This document shows positions 33,525 to 34,775 of a stretch of DNA of 34,775 nucleotides, one piece after another; position 1 is the first letter of the stretch, and every line of letters starts with the position of its first letter. The position numbers and the translations under genes were made by a program. Below the pieces are notes generated by a model. It saw only the letters and a program-made list of their open reading frames with translations. It had not been told where the DNA came from and searched no databases. Source of the DNA: an uncultured Faecalibacterium sp. (lineage in GTDB: Bacteria > Bacillota > Clostridia > Oscillospirales > Ruminococcaceae); NCBI GenBank assembly GCA_934511465.1, contig CAKSWG010000019.1, positions 1-34,775 of the forward strand, in the 5' to 3' direction.

Positions 33525-33539
33525 TTTTATATAAATGGC

Positions 33540-34775
33540 TTAGTTCGCTGCGTAAGCCGAAGCGTTGTTGCCCGCGATCCGGCCAAACACTACAAAGTCG
33601 CACACGGCATTGCCGCCAATGCGGTTGCCGCCATGCACACCGCCGGTCGTTTCGCCAGCGGCATACAAACCGGGGATCGCATTCCCCTGCGTATCAAGGA
33701 CCTCTGCGTCTGTGTTGATCTTCAGGCCACCCATGGTATGATGGATGCCCGGTGCGATTTTGATCGCGTAATAGGGTGCAGTAGAAAGGTCAGCGTCCAT
33801 ACCGTTGTTGCGGCCAAACTCTTTGTCCTCGCCTGCTGCCACTGCTGCGTTCCAAGTATCCATCGTATCCACAAAGTTCTGGATGGCATCGCCCTCCAGT
33901 CCCATTGCTTTTGCCAGATCCTCGTAGTTGTCGGCAGAAACGGTCAGGCCATTTTTAATATACTTCTGGCAGGACTTCAGATCGTCCACAATACGCTGGT
34001 CAAAAATAATATAGGCGTATGCACCCGGCTGCTCCAATTCCGCATTGGAAACAGCATCACGGGTAGCCAGATCGTTGCAGAAACGCTTGCCTTCAGCATT
34101 GACCAGAATACCGCCCATGCTGCGCACACTCTCCGAAACCAGCAGGCCGGTTTCCTGATAAACGGTCGGATGCAGCTGGATCTGATCCATGTCCACCGTG
34201 TCAGCGCCAATGGCTTCTGCCATCAGGATACCATCACCCGTAGCACCGGCGTGATTGGTGGTCACAGCATTGGCCAGTGCCGGATTGAAGCTGGCCATCA
34301 GGTCAAAGTTTGCACCAAAGCCACCGGCTGCAATGATGACGCTCTTTGCATGGATGGTATAATCATGTTCTTTGCTTTCTGCTTTGATGCCAACCGCAGC
34401 ACCATTTTCAGTCAGAATCTCGGTCGCTTCGGTGTTCAGCATGATCTGCACACCCAGCTTTTCTGCCTGCGCATTCAGCTTTTCAACCAGATAGCTGCCA
34501 ACTGCACTTCCATCTTCCGGTTCATGCAGATATTTGTGGGTAGTGCCGCCTGTTGCAGCGACTTTGGGCAGCGGAGCACCGATAGAATCCAGCCAATCGA
34601 CCGCATCCGAACTTTCTTCTGCCATCACGGTCACCAAGCTGCGGTCGTTGATCTGATGACCGCCATTCATGGTATCCTCGATAAATTCATCCACACCGCT
34701 GTCCGTAATGCCCAGTGCTTCCTGATATTTGGTGTCCGCAGCGTTCATGCCGCCCGTTGCTTTCAGGCTGTTGCC
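33540..34775 (-). CDS. Fumarate-reductase/flavocytochrome c-like flavoprotein, N-terminus beyond window
   Basis: The last 411 residues of a FAD-dependent flavocytochrome c / fumarate reductase family subunit. The open frame continues past base 34775 (GNSLKATGGMNAADTKYQ), so the FAD-binding start and any FMN-binding or signal region are outside. Seen are the substrate-side segment ETGLLVSESVRSMGGILVNA, GKRFCNDLATRDAVS with the conserved Arg, GIHHTMGGLKINTDAEV and the FAD end GLYAAGETTGGVHGGNRIGG. Members reduce fumarate, urocanate or other enoates as electron acceptors in anaerobes. Which one applies here cannot be read. It is the only gene right of the mobile remnant. Confidence 0.88.
   Translation of the reverse strand, partial: GNSLKATGGMNAADTKYQEALGITDSGVDEFIEDTMNGGHQINDRSLVTVMAEESSDAVDWLDSIGAPLPKVAATGGTTHKYLHEPEDGSAVGSYLVEKLNAQAEKLGVQIMLNTEATEILTENGAAVGIKAESKEHDYTIHAKSVIIAAGGFGANFDLMASFNPALANAVTTNHAGATGDGILMAEAIGADTVDMDQIQLHPTVYQETGLLVSESVRSMGGILVNAEGKRFCNDLATRDAVSNAELEQPGAYAYIIFDQRIVDDLKSCQKYIKNGLTVSADNYEDLAKAMGLEGDAIQNFVDTMDTWNAAVAAGEDKEFGRNNGMDADLSTAPYYAIKIAPGIHHTMGGLKINTDAEVLDTQGNAIPGLYAAGETTGGVHGGNRIGGNAVCDFVVFGRIAGNNASAYAAN

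Overview
The window looks like the chromosome of a gut Clostridia bacterium of the Oscillospiraceae, most like Faecalibacterium. The basis is high GC, the ispH-plsC-cmk-HI0933-hemW-type order on the minus strand, the dominance of sugar uptake modules, and many structured intergenic repeats. This is inference from content; no rRNA or marker search was possible.

Bases 1-5000 hold housekeeping genes read leftward: ispH (cut by the window edge), plsC, cmk, an HI0933-type flavoprotein and hemW. Two full-length, multi-hairpin inverted-repeat elements (2172-2473 and 5798-6050), a broken copy (1342-1474) and an unrelated 129-bp element (591-719) lie between genes. Bases 5000-10200 hold a Bax-inhibitor-1 family protein, an anchored M23/LytM protein, an SsuBC/TauBC-like ATPase-permease pair without a binding protein, and a BrnQ-type branched-chain amino acid carrier.

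Bases 10190-17720 form a disaccharide locus. A LacI-family regulator and a three-gene sugar ABC importer (lipoprotein plus two permeases) read left, and a GH94 cellobiose-phosphorylase-like enzyme reads right. Two identical 18-bp sites next to the two divergent promoters suggest that one repressor controls both arms.

Bases 17730-20870 are scarred. A MarR gene runs in frame into the start of a MATE transporter, followed by a chimera of two MATE fragments, ending at a large serine recombinase. Bases 20880-29600 form a leftward PTS locus: a PRD regulator, a PanE-like reductase, an IlvD/Edd-family dehydratase, a GH1 6-phospho-beta-glucosidase, a PTS EIIBC, a metallo-beta-lactamase-fold hydrolase, and an HPr that keeps His15 but lacks Ser46. 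The set could import and open a phosphorylated glycoside and then process a sugar acid.

Bases 29600-33530 are the wreck of a Tn1549-like mobilisable element: a MobC-like start, a relaxase tail, a ParB-like gene with a frameshift in a C6 tract, and a small gene broken by a repeat. A PadR-DUF2812 cassette sits where the middle of the mobilisation genes should be. Three copies of a ~95-bp structured repeat lie in this stretch. The window ends in a leftward fumarate-reductase-like flavoprotein cut by the right edge.
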